This document shows, in pieces, positions 19,796 through 29,403 of a stretch of 64,000 bases of DNA (positions within the stretch are counted from its first letter, which is position 1; each line of letters begins with the position of its first letter). Under the pieces are notes generated by a model. The model worked only from the letters and a program-made list of their open reading frames with translations. It was not told the origin of the DNA and ran no database searches. Position numbers and translations under genes: made by a program. Source of the DNA: Kushneria indalinina DSM 14324 (GTDB lineage Bacteria > Pseudomonadota > Gammaproteobacteria > Pseudomonadales > Halomonadaceae); assembly GCF_003385845.1 (NCBI RefSeq), contig NZ_QRDJ01000007.1:62001-126000 (forward strand). Reading direction: 5' to 3'.

Positions 19796-20686
19796 TCAGG
19801 ATTCACGGCTGGCCTGCCAGTCCGTATCCATTGGCTCTCCCGGACCTTCCAGCGCCTCGATCGGCTCGACGGCCTCGATGCGATCCTGCGTGACGCGCCC
19901 GTAAAAGCGCTGATGGTGCTCGCCGTCGGCCAGAGTAAAGGCGATCCGGTCACCCAGCAGTCGCGCATTGCCCACGGTCACTGCCTGCTCATCGCGCTGC
20001 GCGGTGCCGCGAACTTCCTGATAGCGCTGCGACAGCGTCAGGGTGATGGAGGTGTCGCCCTGCATCATCTGCCACTCACCTTCGACTCGCGCCGGCACGT
20101 GCCAGAGATAGACGGTGCGTCCATCAATGGTGCGCTGCTCATCGCTGTGCCAGTCCCCCATGTCAAAGGCATGCGACACCACCCGTGTACCCGGCGCCAT
20201 ATCGGCCAGGATTTTGGGGCGCAGCTGCTGATTGATGGTCGGCAGCAGATACAGGGTCAAAACGTCGGCATCGGCGATGGGTGTGTCGAAGAGATCTTCT
20301 TGGCGAAACTCGACCCGGTCGGTCACGCCTTCACGCTCGGCATTGTCGTTGGCCTCTCCAATGCGCTCGGGGTCGATATCCACCCCCAGCACCTCGGCGC
20401 CCAGCTTTGCAGCCGCAATGGCGATGCGCCCGTCACCGGAGCCCAGATCGATCACGCGGTCGCCCTCGCTGACCTCGCCCATCTCCATCATGCCCGCCAC
20501 CACCGGTTGCGGCGTGGGGACATAGGGCACATCAAGCTCGATGCTGGCCGCCGTTTCGACATTGTCGGCCGCCTGCTGCTGCGCCTGGGCTACCGTGGCC
20601 AGACCCAGGGTGGTCATCAGCAGTCCGGTGCCAACCACGGCATGTACGGCATGCTTTTTATACTTGTTGAAAGGCTTGAAGGACAT
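19796..20686 (-). CDS. Class I SAM-dependent methyltransferase with a signal peptide
   Basis: The N-terminus has a clear export signal: basic MSFKPFNKYKKH, hydrophobic VVGTGLLMTTLGLA and a cleavage site near VAQAQQ. Residues about 65-200 form a Rossmann methyltransferase with motif I VIDLGSGDGRIAIAA, the acidic VLGVDIDPERI, and LYLLPTINQQLRPKI after it. The last 100 residues form a beta-rich domain. The fold needs SAM, which is not known to be available in the periplasm, so localisation and activity are puzzling. It leads the permease gene by 6 bp. Confidence 0.8.
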   Translation of the reverse strand: MSFKPFNKYKKHAVHAVVGTGLLMTTLGLATVAQAQQQAADNVETAASIELDVPYVPTPQPVVAGMMEMGEVSEGDRVIDLGSGDGRIAIAAAKLGAEVLGVDIDPERIGEANDNAEREGVTDRVEFRQEDLFDTPIADADVLTLYLLPTINQQLRPKILADMAPGTRVVSHAFDMGDWHSDEQRTIDGRTVYLWHVPARVEGEWQMMQGDTSITLTLSQRYQEVRGTAQRDEQAVTVGNARLLGDRIAFTLADGEHHQRFYGRVTQDRIEAVEPIEALEGPGEPMDTDWQASRES

Positions 20687-20838
20687 GACTCACAGACTCC
20701 TTGGCATTTTTATCAGAAGGGACGTTCGTAATGCTCATTCAGCGTGCGTTGAAAACCGCTACCCCGCCACTGGCTTCAATAAGGTTTCAGCAAGACCCGG
20801 CACCCCTCGCAGAGCCGGCATCCGAGGTGTGACATTAT

Positions 20839-21402
20839 CTAGCGGGAGAGGTGATCCGGGCGGGTTGCCATTTTCTGCAGGGTGTTGTCGCGCCGGATCA
20901 GGCCGTGCCATACCACGGCCAGCAGCACATGGCCGGTAATCAGCCCCCCCAGCGTCCAGGCCATCCAGACATGCCACTGAGCGGTGAGCTCTGCCAGCCC
21001 CGACATTTCGCGACCGCCACTCATGAGCTGGGCTCCGAAGACCTGCAACGGCTTGCCGGAAGCCCAGTTCATGGTCAGGCCCAGCAGCGGCACAAGAATC
21101 ATCAGCAGATACAACACAAGCTGGCCGAAGGCGACCAGCATCTCGGCACCCCGATCATGGGGTGGGCGGTTGGAAAGATTGCAAAGCCCCCAGGTCGAGC
21201 GCAGCGCCACCAGCAGCATCAAAACAAACCCGATGCTCTTGTGGCTGCCCACCATGAAGGAGACCCAGGGGGCGCGACCGACCAGATTGGCCGCGATCAT
21301 GCCGGAGAACTGCCACAGAAGCAGTGCCGCCATCAGCCAGTGAAAAAGACGGCTGATCCGCCCATAATATTCACGAGTATCTCGCCAGGCGATGGAAGGC
21401 AC
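20839..21402 (-). CDS. Cytochrome b561 family membrane di-heme protein
   Basis: This 187-residue four-helix protein is of the bacterial cytochrome b561 type, which moves electrons between quinol and periplasmic acceptors. Likely heme histidines are in ISRLFHWLMAALL, VGSHKSIGFVLM, TAQWHVWMAW and ITGHVLLAVVWHGLIR. The GTG at 21402 with AAGGAG six bases upstream is the best start; a GTG at 21435 is less likely. It stands alone, divergent from the efflux operon. Confidence 0.87.
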   Translation of the reverse strand: MPSIAWRDTREYYGRISRLFHWLMAALLLWQFSGMIAANLVGRAPWVSFMVGSHKSIGFVLMLLVALRSTWGLCNLSNRPPHDRGAEMLVAFGQLVLYLLMILVPLLGLTMNWASGKPLQVFGAQLMSGGREMSGLAELTAQWHVWMAWTLGGLITGHVLLAVVWHGLIRRDNTLQKMATRPDHLSR

Positions 21403-21563
21403 GAAAGGCTCCTTGGAACGTGGGCCACGCGACACGCGCGACAGTCAGGCCTACATTAGTGCAGCGGGCTTGTCTGGTGCTGAAATATGCCCTTGAAAGC
21501 ATTCACCCTTCAGTGCCGTTAATGTGTATTACCATATCGCCTGCCTGCCATTTCATCGGAAAC

Positions 21564-23093
21564 ATGATGCACCAGCTTTCAGCCCTCTCCCCGCGATGTC
21601 CTGCCGCTCTCCTGCTGTGTCTGATGCTGGTCTGCACACTGCTCAGCGCCTGTGGCGCACCGGCCATGGCGCCGGCCGAACTGACCCTGCGCGAACACGC
21701 CCCGCTGGCAGGGCTTGAGCCCGATCAGGACACGCCCGGACACTGGCCGGATGCCCGGTGGTGGCACGATTTTAACGATCCCCAGCTCAACGCCCTAATC
21801 GAGCGCGCCATGGCCGGGGCACCGTCGCTGGACAGCGCCCGTGCCCGCTTTGACACCGCCTCCCGCCAGCTCGAGGGCCGCCAGGCAGACACCCGCGCGC
21901 AGCTTGAAGGCAGCGCCCGGGTCAATCAGAGCGTTAGCCATACCGACCTTGAGTACCCGGCGCTCGGCCTGCCCGGATTCGAGACCGGCAGCGCCGGAGA
22001 CAGTCAGCGCAGCAACGCAGGCCTGGCCACGCTCTCGTTTGGCTGGGATGTCGACTGGTGGGGCAAAAAACGCGCTGCCATCGAGGCTGCCGTCGACCAG
22101 CGCCACGCCGCACGGCTGGAGCAGGCCGCCGCCGCCAGCGCCATGCAGGTGGGCATCACGCGCGCGTACATGGACTGGCAGCTGCGTCAGGCCCAGCTGT
22201 CATCGCTTGATGCCCTGCTGACCTCGACGCGCGACAGCCTGCGGATTACCGCCCTGCGCGTTGAACGCGAGATCGAAAACCCCGCACGACTGGATCAGGT
22301 CCACGAACAGCTCTCCCTGCTTGAGCAGCAGCGCGCCCAATTGAACGGCGCCGCCCGCCTGGATCAGGTGCAGCTGGCGGCCCTGATGGGCGTCTCCCCG
22401 GATCAGCTTGATGACCTGACGCCACGGCCGCTGCCGCAGCTGGAAACGGCCCTGCCACGCGATGCCGGGCTCGAACTGATCGCCCGCCGTCCGGACATCA
22501 TGGCCAGCCGCTGGCAGGTCGAGGCCGGCATGCGCGGTATCGATCAGGCGCGTGCGGATTACTACCCCAATGTCAGCCTGTCGGCGCTGGCAGGGTTTCT
22601 GCGCGTGCACCCGCTGGGCAGCGGTCGCAACGAAGATGTCGCGGTGGCCTCGTTCGGCCCGGCGGTCACGCTGCCCATTTTCGAAGGCGGCCGGCTCGAT
22701 GCGCGCTATAACGCCAGCCGCGCACAGCTTGAAAGTGCCATTGCCGACTACAACCAGCGCGTCGTGGACGCCGCCCAGGACGTGGCGCGCCAGACCGTCA
22801 CCATGGATCAAATCGAGGCGCAGCGTGCCGCACAGACGCAGGCGCTCCAAAGCTTTCAGCATCGCCTCGAGCTTGCACGCCAGCGCGACGCGCGTGGGGT
22901 CGAGGACCCGCGCGCCCTGATCGAGGCGCAGCAGGGGCTGGTCCGGGAGCAAATGAACCGCCTGGCGCTCGATGGCGAGCTGCTCGATACCCGAATACAG
23001 CTGATTCATGCTCTGGGCGGCGGTTATCATGGCCGCGTACCCGAGCGTGATGCGCGCTATCTAACAAGTGGAAGTACAACCGATGGCCACTGA
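21564..23093 (+). CDS. NodT/OprM-type outer-membrane efflux lipoprotein
   Basis: This is the outer-membrane channel of a tripartite pump. A lipoprotein signal ends in the lipobox LLSAC (Cys about residue 29 from the ATG at 21564). The mature part holds the two outer-membrane efflux repeats: ARWWHDFNDPQLNALIERA, then ELIARRPDIMASRWQVEAGMRG and YYPNVSLSALAGF. The length of 509 residues is normal. It overlaps the adaptor gene by 11 bp and heads a three-gene operon with all pump parts. Confidence 0.92.
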   Translation: MMHQLSALSPRCPAALLLCLMLVCTLLSACGAPAMAPAELTLREHAPLAGLEPDQDTPGHWPDARWWHDFNDPQLNALIERAMAGAPSLDSARARFDTASRQLEGRQADTRAQLEGSARVNQSVSHTDLEYPALGLPGFETGSAGDSQRSNAGLATLSFGWDVDWWGKKRAAIEAAVDQRHAARLEQAAAASAMQVGITRAYMDWQLRQAQLSSLDALLTSTRDSLRITALRVEREIENPARLDQVHEQLSLLEQQRAQLNGAARLDQVQLAALMGVSPDQLDDLTPRPLPQLETALPRDAGLELIARRPDIMASRWQVEAGMRGIDQARADYYPNVSLSALAGFLRVHPLGSGRNEDVAVASFGPAVTLPIFEGGRLDARYNASRAQLESAIADYNQRVVDAAQDVARQTVTMDQIEAQRAAQTQALQSFQHRLELARQRDARGVEDPRALIEAQQGLVREQMNRLALDGELLDTRIQLIHALGGGYHGRVPERDARYLTSGSTTDGH

Positions 23094-24324
23094 GACCGAT
23101 CACACGGCCGACGCCGGTCAACCGCCCGCTGAAGGCGACTATCCCGAGGCGCCGGTGTCGCGCAAAAAGCGCAACATCATTTTGCTTGTCATCGCGCTGG
23201 TGTTCGCGCTGGCCGGCATTGGCTGGTATCTGCTGGACACGCTGGTGCTCAGCACCCGGGTCATTACCGATGACGCCTATGTGCAGGGTGATCAGGTCAA
23301 TGTCTCCGCACAGATCAACGCCACGGTGACTGCCATCAATGTCGAGGACACCGAACCGGTCAAGCGCGGGCAGGTGCTGATCACACTCGATGACAGCGAT
23401 ACCCGCAATGCTCTTGACCAGGCTGCCGGACAGCTGGCACAGGCCGTGCGCCGGTATCGCCAGCAGCGCGCACAGGCCGTCCAGCTCGATGCCGCCACGG
23501 TCACGGCGCGTGCGCAGTTCGAACGCGCCCGCGACGAGTATCAACGCCGCAAGCCGCTGCTGGCGCAGCGCGCCGCCTCAAAGGAAGAGGTCGACAGCGC
23601 CCGGCGGCAGTTCAATGCCGCCCAGGCACAGCTCGAACAGGCCCAGGCCCAGGCACGTGCGGCCCACGCCCTGATCGACGGCAACGATGTGTGGCACGAC
23701 CCGGGCGTTTTGCAGGCGCGCGCCGCCTACCGCAACGCCTGGCTGGCCCAGCAAAGAACGCAGGTGATCGCCCCGGTCGACGGCTTCGTGGCCAGCCGAC
23801 AGGTGCAGCTGGGCCAGAGCGTGCAGGCCGGTCAGCCGCTTTTGACGGTTGTACCGCTCCATGATCTGTGGGTGGAGGCCAACTTCAAGGAGACCCAGCT
23901 GGGGCGGGTGCGCATCGGCCAGGCGGCGACCGTCACCACCGATTTCTATGGCTCGGACGTGGTCTATCACGGTCACGTGGCCGGGCTTTCGGCGGGCACC
24001 GGGGCGGCGTTCTCGCTGCTGCCGGCCCAGAATGCCACCGGCAACTGGATCAAGGTGGTACAGCGCGTGCCGGTGCGCATCACCCTCGATGACGACACGC
24101 TTGAATCTCATCCACTGCGGATGGGGCTTTCCACCTATACCCGCATCGAGCTGAATGATAACGCCGATGGCCCCATGCTGGCCGAGGCGCCCCGGGTGCG
24201 ACCGCCGCAGCACACCGAGGTGTTTGAGGCGCGCCAGCAGCAGGCCGATGCCGCCGCCATGGCCATCATTCGCGACAACGCCGGCGAGCTGCTCACCGAC
24301 GCTGCCGACAGCGCCACCCCATGA
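23083..24324 (+). CDS. emrA: HlyD/EmrA-type periplasmic adaptor of a multidrug pump
   Basis: This 413-residue membrane-fusion protein has a cytoplasmic start, one anchor helix (IILLVIALVFALAGIGWYLL), a split lipoyl domain (TDDAYVQGDQVNVSAQI and VIAPVDGFVASRQVQLGQ), a coiled-coil hairpin and beta-barrel segments (LWVEANFKETQLGRVRIG). These are EmrA features. The ATG at 23083 is preferred over a GTG at 23068. The stop overlaps the next start as ATGA. Confidence 0.9.
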   Translation: MATETDHTADAGQPPAEGDYPEAPVSRKKRNIILLVIALVFALAGIGWYLLDTLVLSTRVITDDAYVQGDQVNVSAQINATVTAINVEDTEPVKRGQVLITLDDSDTRNALDQAAGQLAQAVRRYRQQRAQAVQLDAATVTARAQFERARDEYQRRKPLLAQRAASKEEVDSARRQFNAAQAQLEQAQAQARAAHALIDGNDVWHDPGVLQARAAYRNAWLAQQRTQVIAPVDGFVASRQVQLGQSVQAGQPLLTVVPLHDLWVEANFKETQLGRVRIGQAATVTTDFYGSDVVYHGHVAGLSAGTGAAFSLLPAQNATGNWIKVVQRVPVRITLDDDTLESHPLRMGLSTYTRIELNDNADGPMLAEAPRVRPPQHTEVFEARQQQADAAAMAIIRDNAGELLTDAADSATP

Positions 24325-25877
24325 GTGAAGCGGCGACCACCTCCCCCCAGCAGGAGGCGCTGCCGCCGATGCGCGGCATTCGCCTGGTGCTGCTGACGCT
24401 GGCGATGGGGCTTGCCACCTTCATGGAGGTGCTGGACATCTCCATCGTCAACGTCTCGGTACATACCATTGCCGGTGACATGGGAGTGAGTACCAGCGAG
24501 GGCACCTGGGCGATCAGCGCCTATGCCCTTTCCAGTGCCATTGCCCAGCCCCTGACCGGCTGGCTGGCGCGCCGCTTTGGCGAGGTGCGCCTGTTCTGCA
24601 CCTCCATATCACTGTTTATCGTCTTCTCGGCGCTGTGCGGGCTGGCCAACAGCATGCTCATGCTGGTGATCTTTCGCCTGCTGCAGGGGGCGGTCTCCGG
24701 CCCGCTGGTGCCGCTGACCCAGACCATTCTCCTGAAGAACTATCCTGCCGAGAAACGCAGCATGGCGATTGGTCTGTGGGCCATGACGGTGGTGGTCGCG
24801 CCCATCTGCGGGCCGATTCTGGGCGGCTGGCTGACCGACAACTACTCCTGGCCGTGGATTTTTTACATCAACATCCCGGTCGGCATTCTGTCGCTGGTGT
24901 TAAGCCTGTGGCTGCTGCGCGGGCGCGAATCAAAAACCACCCGGGTGCCGGTGGACGTCATCGGGCTGGGGCTTTTGATCATTGGCGTGGGCGCGCTGCA
25001 GTTCATGCTCGACAACGGCAATGACCACGACTGGTTCGCCTCGCCGATGATCGTGACGCTGGGGATCGTGGCGCTGGTCGGCATTACCTTTCTGGTGGCC
25101 TGGGTGCTGATGCACCGCCGCCCGGTGGTCAACCTGCGCCTGTTCGGCCAGCGCAACTTCGCCATCGGTACGCTGTGTCTGTCACTGGGCATGTTCGCCT
25201 TTTTCGGCAATACCGTGATCACCCCCAACTGGGTGCAGCAGGTGATGGGCTACAACGCCACCTGGGCCGGGCTTGCCGTGGCACCCATCGGTATTTTGGC
25301 GCTGTTTGCCTCCCCGCTGGTCGGACGCTTTCAAGGCCATTTTGACCTGCGCGTGCTGGTCACCGTGGGCTTTGGCATCTTTGCCTTCTGCTCGTTCTGG
25401 GCGGCAGGCTTCAACAGCCAGATTGCCTACAGTGAGCTGGCCATGCCCCGCTTCGTGATGGGTGCCGGCGTGGCGTTTTTCTTTGTGCCCATCAATCAGA
25501 TCATCTTTGCCGGGCTCAGAGACGATCAGATCGCCGATGCCTCGGGCCTTTCCAACTTCTGCCGAACGCTGGCCACCAGTATCTCCACGGCGGTGTCGGT
25601 GACGCTTTATGACCATCGCAGCATCTATCATCACGCGCGCCTGACCGAATCGGTGGTGCCCGGCAGCCCGGCCACCGAGCACTATCTGGATCAGCTGGGC
25701 ACCCTGGGACTGCAGGATCAGCGCGCCTGGATGATGATCAACGAGGTCGTCAACGCTCAGGCCGCCACCATGGCGTTCAACGATGTTATCTGGCTGTTCG
25801 GGATCATCTTTATCGTCGCCATCGGCCTGATCTGGCTGGCGCGCCCGCCCTTCCCCGCCGGCGGCCCGATGCACTGA
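24321..25877 (+). CDS. emrB: DHA2-family (EmrB-type) drug:H+ antiporter
   Basis: This 518-residue, 14-helix major facilitator is the inner-membrane pump of the tripartite system. It has the family motifs LATFMEVLDISIVNVSVHTI (D1) and WLARRFGEVRLF (motif A), and WAMTVVVAPICGPILGGWLTD (motif C, antiporter signature). With the adaptor and the NodT channel encoded just upstream, it forms a self-contained EmrAB-TolC-like exporter. The substrate is unknown. No adjacent regulator is visible. Confidence 0.93.
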   Translation: MSEAATTSPQQEALPPMRGIRLVLLTLAMGLATFMEVLDISIVNVSVHTIAGDMGVSTSEGTWAISAYALSSAIAQPLTGWLARRFGEVRLFCTSISLFIVFSALCGLANSMLMLVIFRLLQGAVSGPLVPLTQTILLKNYPAEKRSMAIGLWAMTVVVAPICGPILGGWLTDNYSWPWIFYINIPVGILSLVLSLWLLRGRESKTTRVPVDVIGLGLLIIGVGALQFMLDNGNDHDWFASPMIVTLGIVALVGITFLVAWVLMHRRPVVNLRLFGQRNFAIGTLCLSLGMFAFFGNTVITPNWVQQVMGYNATWAGLAVAPIGILALFASPLVGRFQGHFDLRVLVTVGFGIFAFCSFWAAGFNSQIAYSELAMPRFVMGAGVAFFFVPINQIIFAGLRDDQIADASGLSNFCRTLATSISTAVSVTLYDHRSIYHHARLTESVVPGSPATEHYLDQLGTLGLQDQRAWMMINEVVNAQAATMAFNDVIWLFGIIFIVAIGLIWLARPPFPAGGPMH

Positions 25878-26087
25878 ACTTATCGAGGGTTTGCCTGATT
25901 CCTATTAAGCACAAGTTAAGTTCGTGTACCAGGCTCACAACAATCGATTATCTCCGGCGCTGACGCTATCCGGCCCCCTTCCATCCAGCCGGGGCAGCGC
26001 ATTCGATGAGTGTTGTCATCATTGCGGACTGTCACGGTAGCGTCAGCGCTGCCTGTCATCTTTCAACCGTATTGGCACGGAGGCCAC

Positions 26088-28451
26088 ATGGTGAAAAAAC
26101 ACACTGCGCATCAGGGTAACAGCGACGTTTACGGCACACAGGACATAGGCTCTCCCGGCGGCGGCTGGCTGGCCCTCAAGGCGGTCGAGCAGCACATGCT
26201 GCGCCAGGAAGTGCCCTTTATCGGCAACCGGTTGATGCTGTCGATGAACAAGCACAATGGCTTCAAGTGCCCCAGCTGCGCCTGGCCGGACCCGGTCAAG
26301 CCGGCGATGGCCGAATTCTGCGAAAACGGCGCCAAGGCGGTGGCCTGGGAGGCGACCCGCAAGCGCGTCCGCCCGGAATTTTTCGAGCGCTACACCGTCA
26401 CCGAGCTCTCGGACTGGAGCGATCACGAGCTGGAAAGCCAGGGCCGCCTGACAAACCCGATGCGCTACAACGCCGAAACGGACAAGTACGAGGCGGTCAG
26501 CTGGGAAGCCGCCTTTGAAGAGATCGGCGCAGAGCTCAAGGCACAGGAGGATCGCTGGCGGGTACAGCTGTACACCTCGGGCCATGCACCCAACGAATCG
26601 GCCTTCATGTATCAGCTCTTCGGGCGCATGTATGGCATCAACAACTTCCCCGACTGCTCCAACATGTGTCACGAGACCACCACGGTCTCGCTGCCCGACA
26701 GCCTGGGCGTGGGCAAGGCCACCACCACGCTGGACGATTTTGATCATACCGATGCGGTGTTCATCTTTGGCCAGAACACCGGCACCAACAGCCCGCGCAT
26801 GATGGGCAACCTGCATGAACTGGTCGGCCGCGGCGGGGCCGTGGTGACCTTCAATCCGCTGCGCGAGAAGGCGCTGGTGCGCTTTGCCAATCCGCAAAGC
26901 CCGATGGACATGCTCAAGCCTTCCGGCACCACCATCAGCTCGCAGTATCACCAGGTGCGTATTGGCGGCGATATCGCGGCCATCCAGGGCATGTGCAAGG
27001 TCGTGATCGAAGCCGACGATCGGGCACAGGCGAACGGCGACAGGCGCGTGCTGGATCATGAGTTCATCGAGGCCCATACCCACGGTCTCGAGGCCTTTGC
27101 CGATCACTGCCGCGCGCTGGACTGGGACCTCATCGAACGCCATTCGGGGCTGACCCGGGCGGCGATCGAGCAGGCCGCCGAGGTCTACATGAGCGCCGAG
27201 CGCGTGATCTGCTGCTGGGGCATGGGCATCACCCAGCAGGCGCATGGCGGCGACGGCGTGCAGCAGATCATCAATCTGCTGCTTTTGCGCGGCAACATCG
27301 GCCGACGCGGCGCGGGTGCCTGCCCGGTGCGGGGTCACTCCAACGTGCAGGGCGACCGCACCGTCGGCATCTATCAAAAGCCGACCGAAGCGTTTCTAAG
27401 CCAGCTCGACGAAGTCTTTGATATCGAGTCACCCCGCCAGCACGGTGACGACGTGGCGGCCTGCTGTGAATCGATTCTGGCCGGTGGGGTAGACACCTTC
27501 ATTGGCCTTGGCGGCAACTTCTTCCGCGCCATTCCCGATATCGACCGGGTCGCCGAGAAGACGCTCAATACGCTGAAGATGACCGTGCAGATTTCGACCA
27601 AGCTCAACCGCAGCCATCTGATCCACGGCAAGAAGGCCTTTATCCTGCCGTGCCTGGCGCGTACCGAGAAAGACATTCAGGCCGGCGTTTTGCAGACCGT
27701 GACCCTTGAAGACGGGATGAGCAACGTCAATGGCTCGACCGGCCAGCTCGAACCGGCCTCGCCCCACCTCAAATCCGAGGTGGCGATCATTGCCGGCATC
27801 GCCCGCGCTACCCTGCCACCGCATACCAAAGTGGACTGGGAGTGGCTCAGCGAGGACTACACGCGCATTCGTGATCGCATCGAGGCGGTCTTTCCGGACA
27901 TGTTCAAGAATTACAACGCTCGCGTGGGTGAACCTGGCGGCTTCCATCTCTACAACGCCGCCCGCGAGCGGGTCTGGAAGACCGACAGCGGCCGCGCCAA
28001 CTTCCTCTTCCCGGAGGACACGCTGGACTCGAGCATGACCTCTCCGGAGGCCGACTACCTTCAGCTGATCACGACCCGCGGCCACGATCAATTCAATACC
28101 ACGGTGTACTCGCTCGACGATCGCTACCGCGATGTCTACGGCACACGCATGGTGGTGATGATGAATCCGGCCGATATCAAGCGGCTCGGCCTTGAAGAGG
28201 GCAACATGATCGAGTTTCGCGCCGTGGCAGAAGATGGCATCGAGCGGCGGGCCTCGGGCTTTCGGGTCATGCCCTATGACGTGCCCGAAGGCTGCGCGGC
28301 GGCCTACTATCCCGAAACCAACGGGCTGATACCGATTGCCAATCGTGACGAGCGCAGCCATACGATTGCGGCCAAATCGGTGCCGGTGACCATTCATCTG
28401 ATGGATACCGAGCAGGTACAACGTCAGACCGGCATGCTTGCCACCGCCTGA
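26088..28451 (+). CDS. FdhF/YdeP-family molybdopterin oxidoreductase (first copy)
   Basis: This 787-residue protein is a relative of formate dehydrogenase H and E. coli YdeP. It has three N-terminal cysteines (C61, C64, C78 in FKCPSCAWPDP and AEFCENG) instead of the usual four for a [4Fe-4S] cluster. The probable molybdenum ligand C194 (DCSNMCHE) stands where FdhF has selenocysteine. Bis-MGD binding patches include ACPVRGHSNVQGDRT and the C-terminal TTRGHDQFNTTVYS. The substrate of this family is not settled; YdeP is linked to acid resistance. GGAGG before the ATG at 26088 fixes the start. It stands alone, and a paralogue lies at 43675-45963. Confidence 0.88.
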   Translation: MVKKHTAHQGNSDVYGTQDIGSPGGGWLALKAVEQHMLRQEVPFIGNRLMLSMNKHNGFKCPSCAWPDPVKPAMAEFCENGAKAVAWEATRKRVRPEFFERYTVTELSDWSDHELESQGRLTNPMRYNAETDKYEAVSWEAAFEEIGAELKAQEDRWRVQLYTSGHAPNESAFMYQLFGRMYGINNFPDCSNMCHETTTVSLPDSLGVGKATTTLDDFDHTDAVFIFGQNTGTNSPRMMGNLHELVGRGGAVVTFNPLREKALVRFANPQSPMDMLKPSGTTISSQYHQVRIGGDIAAIQGMCKVVIEADDRAQANGDRRVLDHEFIEAHTHGLEAFADHCRALDWDLIERHSGLTRAAIEQAAEVYMSAERVICCWGMGITQQAHGGDGVQQIINLLLLRGNIGRRGAGACPVRGHSNVQGDRTVGIYQKPTEAFLSQLDEVFDIESPRQHGDDVAACCESILAGGVDTFIGLGGNFFRAIPDIDRVAEKTLNTLKMTVQISTKLNRSHLIHGKKAFILPCLARTEKDIQAGVLQTVTLEDGMSNVNGSTGQLEPASPHLKSEVAIIAGIARATLPPHTKVDWEWLSEDYTRIRDRIEAVFPDMFKNYNARVGEPGGFHLYNAARERVWKTDSGRANFLFPEDTLDSSMTSPEADYLQLITTRGHDQFNTTVYSLDDRYRDVYGTRMVVMMNPADIKRLGLEEGNMIEFRAVAEDGIERRASGFRVMPYDVPEGCAAAYYPETNGLIPIANRDERSHTIAAKSVPVTIHLMDTEQVQRQTGMLATA

Positions 28452-28477
28452 CCGGGGTAGTATCGATCCGTGACCTG

Positions 28478-28509
28478 CAGGGCCCTGCCACCATGGTGGC
28501 AGGGCCCTG
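28478..28509. terminator. Palindromic terminator after the first YdeP-type gene
   Basis: A perfect 32-bp palindrome (arms CAGGGCCCTGCCACC and GGTGGCAGGGCCCTG around AT) lies 26 bp after the stop. The following T-run is weak (TTACGTTAC), so termination strength is uncertain. Confidence 0.65.
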
Positions 28510-28606
28510 TTACGTTACATTGCCAAAGGCTTAAGGATGGTCCCGAAGCCTTGTGCCACACTGTCTGCATCCTCCTTATTTGCCAACAGATCACGGAGAC
28601 GATGCC

Positions 28607-29242
28607 ATGATGACCGTCTACGGCGACTACCGCTCAGGCAACTGCTACAAGGTCAGGCTTACCCTGGCACTGCTGGAGATCAGTCATCGCTGGTTCGATG
28701 TCGATTTCCTGACCGGCGAAACCCGCAGCGACGACTTTGCCACCCGCAATCCTGCCCGCCGTGTTCCCCTGCTGGAACGCCACGACGGGCGCACGCTGGT
28801 GGAATCCAACGCCATTCTCTATTACCTGGCAAGCAACAGTGCGCTGGTGCCCGACGATGATTTCGATCGTGCCCGCATGCTGCAGTGGATGTTTTTCGAG
28901 CAGCATCGTCATGAGCCCTCCCTGTCGGTCGCCCGCCTGATTCACTGGTATCAGGGCGACCCGAGTGAACGCCTTGAAGAGCTGATGACGCGTCAGGAAA
29001 GCGCCCGTCAGGCGCTGGATATCATGGAACAGACGCTGAGCCTGCAGCCCTTTCTGGCCGGCGATACGTTGACGCTGGCCGATATTGCCCTGTTTGCCCA
29101 CACCCACATCGCCGATCAGGCCGGTCTTTTGCTGCTGGACTGGCCCCATGTGGTGGAGTGGTGCGGACGCATCGAGGAGATCTCCGGCTTTGTCTCGATG
29201 CAGCACGTTCCTGATGACAATACGCGCGCGTCGATAACGTAG
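28607..29242 (+). CDS. Glutathione S-transferase family protein
   Basis: This 211-residue protein has a thioredoxin-like N-terminal domain (VYGDYRSGNCYKVRLTLALL, cis-Pro region ARRVPLLE, then the glutathione-gamma-Glu motif VESNAILYYLA) and an all-helical C-terminal domain (FLAGDTLTLADIALFAHTHIA). It is soluble and cytoplasmic. Its role may be detoxification or isomerisation; no neighbour gives a clue. Two adjacent ATGs (28607 and 28610) are possible starts after GGAG. Confidence 0.88.
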   Translation: MMTVYGDYRSGNCYKVRLTLALLEISHRWFDVDFLTGETRSDDFATRNPARRVPLLERHDGRTLVESNAILYYLASNSALVPDDDFDRARMLQWMFFEQHRHEPSLSVARLIHWYQGDPSERLEELMTRQESARQALDIMEQTLSLQPFLAGDTLTLADIALFAHTHIADQAGLLLLDWPHVVEWCGRIEEISGFVSMQHVPDDNTRASIT

Positions 29243-29403
29243 GGCGACCGGGTGGACAGCGTTTCAGGGGCCCGCGCTCAAGTCATGTGGATACCGGGCG
29301 ATAAGGTTAGAGCACTACAGGCAGGCACTGATTGAGGCAACAGGTGTCATGGCCTGTCAAAGCCACGGTGTGGACGCTATTTCAATGAAGCCCAAGACAT
29401 CAT

